Shown: positions 61,818 through 64,000 of the stretch, in pieces
Numbering within the stretch: the first letter of the stretch is position 1
Layout: the number at the start of each line of letters is the position of its first letter
NCBI RefSeq assembly: GCF_030410485.1
Contig: NZ_JAUHHC010000003.1
Coordinates: 434,001-498,000 of the forward strand
Source: Roseateles violae
Lineage (GTDB): Bacteria > Pseudomonadota > Gammaproteobacteria > Burkholderiales > Burkholderiaceae_C
Length of the DNA: 64,000 nucleotides
Direction of reading: 5' to 3'
Program-made: the position numbers and the translations under genes
Notes under the pieces: model-generated
Database searches by the model: none
Told to the model about the DNA's origin: nothing
The model's input: the letters and a program-made list of their open reading frames with translations, nothing else

Positions 61818-62800
61818 TCCAGCTCCTCGACTTTCTGCACCGCATGCAGCCAGCAGGCCGCCGCCGTGCGCTCGACGCGCTCGAGCTCGGGCCGCTCGAC
61901 GCGGCAGCGCGCGAACACCTTGGGGCAGCGCGGGTTGTAGGCACAGCCCGGCGGGATGGCATTGAGCCGCGGCATCGCGCCATCGATCTGCAAGAGCCGC
62001 TCGCGGTCCTCGTCCATGGCCGGGATCGAGCCCATCAGGCCGGCCGTGTAGGGATGCGCCGGGCGGTGGATGACCTCCGCCACCGGGCCAATCTCGGCGA
62101 TGCGGCCGGCGTACATCACGGCCACGCGGTCACAGGTCTCGGCGATCACGCCCATATCGTGGGTGACCAGCATGACGGCAGCGCCCTGCTCCTTGCAGAC
62201 CCGCTTCAGCAGCGAAATGATCTGCGCCTGGATGGACACGTCGAGCGCGGTCGTCGGCTCGTCGGCGACGATCAGCTTCGGGCTCGCGGCCAGGGCCAGC
62301 GCGATGACGACACGCTGACGCATGCCGCCGGAGAACTGGTGCGGGTACTGGTCGATGCGCTGGGCGGCGGCCGGGATGCCGGTCTCCTGCAGGAGCTCGA
62401 TGGCGCGCTTGCGCGCCTGCGATTCGGAGAGGCCCAGATGCGTCGTGATCGTCTCGACCAGCTGGCGGCCGACCGTGTACAGCGGGTTCAGCGAGGTCAG
62501 CGGATCCTGGAAGATCGCGCCGATCTGGCGGCCGCGGATCCTGCGCATCTGCTCGTAGGGCAGATTGTCGATGCGACGGCCTTCCAGCAGGATCTCGCCG
62601 CCGGCGATGCGGCCGGGCGGGTCGAGCAGGCCGATGATGGACGCGCCGGTCAGCGACTTGCCGGCACCGGATTCGCCGACGACGCCCAGGATCTCGCCCG
62701 GCGCGATGTCGAAGGAGATGTCGTCCAGCGCCAGCAGCGTGCCGCGCCGGGTCGGGAATTCGACGCGCAGATGGCGGACTTCAAGAAGAGGTGTCGTCAT
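61814..62800 (-). CDS. Oligo/dipeptide ABC transporter ATPase (OppD/DppD type)
   Basis: A 328-residue ABC ATPase: Walker [10 protein letters not shown], signature [15 protein letters not shown], Walker [22 protein letters not shown] and the C-terminal [15 protein letters not shown] motif. It lies four bases after the permease gene and is coupled to the second ATPase. Confidence 0.93.
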   Translation of the reverse strand: MTTPLLEVRHLRVEFPTRRGTLLALDDISFDIAPGEILGVVGESGAGKSLTGASIIGLLDPPGRIAGGEILLEGRRIDNLPYEQMRRIRGRQIGAIFQDPLTSLNPLYTVGRQLVETITTHLGLSESQARKRAIELLQETGIPAAAQRIDQYPHQFSGGMRQRVVIALALAASPKLIVADEPTTALDVSIQAQIISLLKRVCKEQGAAVMLVTHDMGVIAETCDRVAVMYAGRIAEIGPVAEVIHRPAHPYTAGLMGSIPAMDEDRERLLQIDGAMPRLNAIPPGCAYNPRCPKVFARCRVERPELERVERTAAACWLHAVQKVEELE

Positions 62801-62804
62801 GGTA

Positions 62805-63722
62805 TCAACGCAGCCGCGGGTTCAGCGCATCGCGCAGCCAGTCGCCCAGCAGGTTCACCGACAGCGCGATCAGCACCAGCATCACGCCGGGCCAGATCGT
62901 GATCCACCATTCGCCGGAGAAGAGGAAGTCGTTGCCGACACGGATCAGGGTGCCCAGAGACGGGCTGGTCGGCGGCACGCCGACGCCGAGAAAGGACAAG
63001 GTCGCCTCGGTGATGATGGCCGAGGCCACCTGGATCGTCGCCAGCACCAGCACCGGGCCCAGCACGTTCGGCAACACATGCTTGCGCATGATGCGCAAGG
63101 GGCTGACCCCGATCACGCGCGCGGCCTGCACATATTCCTTGCTGCGTTCCACCATGGTCGAGCCGCGCACGGTGCGCGCGTACTGCACCCAGCCGGTCAA
63201 GGAGATCGCCAGGATCAGCACCATGAAGGCCAGCGTGTCGTGTGCGTTCGGGAAGATCGCACGGCCGACGCCATCGATGAGCAGGGCGACCAGGATGGAC
63301 GGGAAGGACAGCATCACGTCGCAGATGCGCATGATGAAGGCGTCGACGCGGCCGCCGACGAAGCCGGCCAGCAGGCCCAGGCCGACGCCGATCAGCATCG
63401 ACAGCAGCACCGAGGCCAGGCCGACGAAGAGCGAGATGCGCGCGCCGTACATCAGCGCGGACAGGATGTCGCGGCCCTGGTCGTCGGTGCCGAGCAGGTA
63501 TTTGCGCGAGCCCTCGTCCATCCAGGCCGGCGGCAGGCGGGCGTCCATCAGCTCCAGCGAGGCCAGATCGAAGGGGTTGTGCGGCGCGACGAACTCGGCG
63601 AAGGCGGCGCAGAACACGCAGACGAAGGCGATCACGGCGGCCAGCATCGCCACCGGGGAGCTACGGAAGGAATGCCAGACGTCGCCGTCGAAGAATCTGG
63701 TCAGCGCGGAAGTCGTCGCCAT
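62805..63722 (-). CDS. Oligo/dipeptide ABC transporter permease (OppC/DppC type)
   Basis: A 305-residue permease with an N-terminal membrane segment, the LLGTDDQGRDILSALMYGARISL motif and an EAA loop (EYVQAARVIGVSPLRIMRKHVLPN). It ends ITEATLSFLGVGVPP. It shares one base with the stop of the upstream permease. Confidence 0.93.
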   Translation of the reverse strand: MATTSALTRFFDGDVWHSFRSSPVAMLAAVIAFVCVFCAAFAEFVAPHNPFDLASLELMDARLPPAWMDEGSRKYLLGTDDQGRDILSALMYGARISLFVGLASVLLSMLIGVGLGLLAGFVGGRVDAFIMRICDVMLSFPSILVALLIDGVGRAIFPNAHDTLAFMVLILAISLTGWVQYARTVRGSTMVERSKEYVQAARVIGVSPLRIMRKHVLPNVLGPVLVLATIQVASAIITEATLSFLGVGVPPTSPSLGTLIRVGNDFLFSGEWWITIWPGVMLVLIALSVNLLGDWLRDALNPRLR

Positions 63723-64000
63723 CAGTGCGCCTTGCCCTCGATGCGCAGCCGGGGGTCGACCGCGAAATACAACATGTCGACCAGCAGATTGATGCTGACG
63801 AAGATGAAGGAGATCAGGCACAGATAGGCCGCCATCACCGGGATGTCGGCGAACTGCACCGCCTGGATGAAGAGCAGGCCCATACCCGGCCACTGGAATA
63901 CCGTCTCGGTGATGATGGCAAAGGCAATCAGCGAACCCAGCTGGAGACCGGTGATCGTGATCACCGGCACCAGTGTGTTGCGCAGCGCATGGCCGAAATA
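63722..64000 (-). CDS. Oligo/dipeptide ABC transporter permease (OppB/DppB type), C-terminal part
   Basis: The gene continues past the window end. The visible 90 or so residues begin YFGHALRNTLVPVITITGLQ and contain IITETVFQWPGMGLLFIQAV and SFIFVSINLLVDMLYFAVDPRLRI, the standard C-terminal end of the B-type permease. It should be the second gene after a substrate-binding protein that lies outside the window. Confidence 0.9.
   Translation of the reverse strand, partial: YFGHALRNTLVPVITITGLQLGSLIAFAIITETVFQWPGMGLLFIQAVQFADIPVMAAYLCLISFIFVSINLLVDMLYFAVDPRLRIEGKAH

Overview
The window is a GC-rich (about two-thirds G+C by eye), densely coding bacterial chromosome segment. Gene content and order point to Burkholderiales (Betaproteobacteria), probably of the Rubrivivax/Roseateles/Leptothrix type. 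The guides are rplU-rpmA-obgE-proB, pilB-pilC-pilD-coaE-zapD-yacG, a minor-pilin operon ending in pilY1, gltBD, pilMNOPQ-aroK-aroB-dgt, and mla genes with mlaA inside the operon. The placement is inference from synteny; no 16S gene is present.

Layout. 1-3.4 kb: end of ubiX, a lytic transglycosylase, proS and divergent rppH. 3.4-6.4 kb (minus strand): rplU-rpmA, a terminator, then obgE-proB. 6.6-7.9 kb: ispB and tRNA-Pro(CGG). 7.9-11.4 kb: a 2-oxoglutarate/Fe(II) oxygenase and a polar amino-acid ABC system (binding protein plus two permeases, no ATPase gene). 11.3-14.4 kb: a two-gene operon of a PD-(D/E)XK protein and a nuclease-XPD-like helicase fusion, behind a LexA-type box. 14.5-15.7 kb: a lone receiver protein and an acidic disordered protein. 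16-21.5 kb: pilBCD, coaE, zapD, yacG. 21.5-27.1 kb: central carbon metabolism, with tal-pgi-HAD (minus) divergent from zwf-hexR (plus) and a palindrome between them that could be the HexR operator. 27.1-31.1 kb: mlaFEDACB lipid-transport operon. 31.2-39.8 kb: pilE-fimT-pilV-pilW-pilX-pilY1 and a TonB-like gene. 40-46.3 kb: gltBD. 46.4-47.1 kb: a REP-associated (Y1/HUH) transposase with terminal inverted repeats. 47.2-57.6 kb: pilMNOPQ, an Ig-repeat lipoprotein, aroK, aroB and dgt. 57.8-60.8 kb: ponA (PBP1a), cyaY and lptM. 60.8-64 kb: a dipeptide/oligopeptide ABC operon cut off by the window end.

How the genes work together. Three of the blocks build one type IV pilus. PilMNOPQ form the alignment complex and secretin. 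PilB, PilC and PilD are the extension motor, platform and prepilin peptidase. PilE, FimT, PilV, PilW, PilX and PilY1 are the minor pilins and tip adhesin. The zwf/hexR and tal/pgi pair covers glucose-6-phosphate metabolism under one local regulator. Mla keeps the outer membrane asymmetric.

Most worth a second look: the SOS-box nuclease/helicase operon; a perfect 16-bp hairpin whose loop is the proB stop codon; the palindrome shared by the divergent tal and zwf promoters; the Ig-repeat lipoprotein between pilQ and aroK; and the transposase element ending next to the gltB promoter. Most genes are standard housekeeping genes. No CRISPR array, rRNA, prophage or integrated plasmid was seen.
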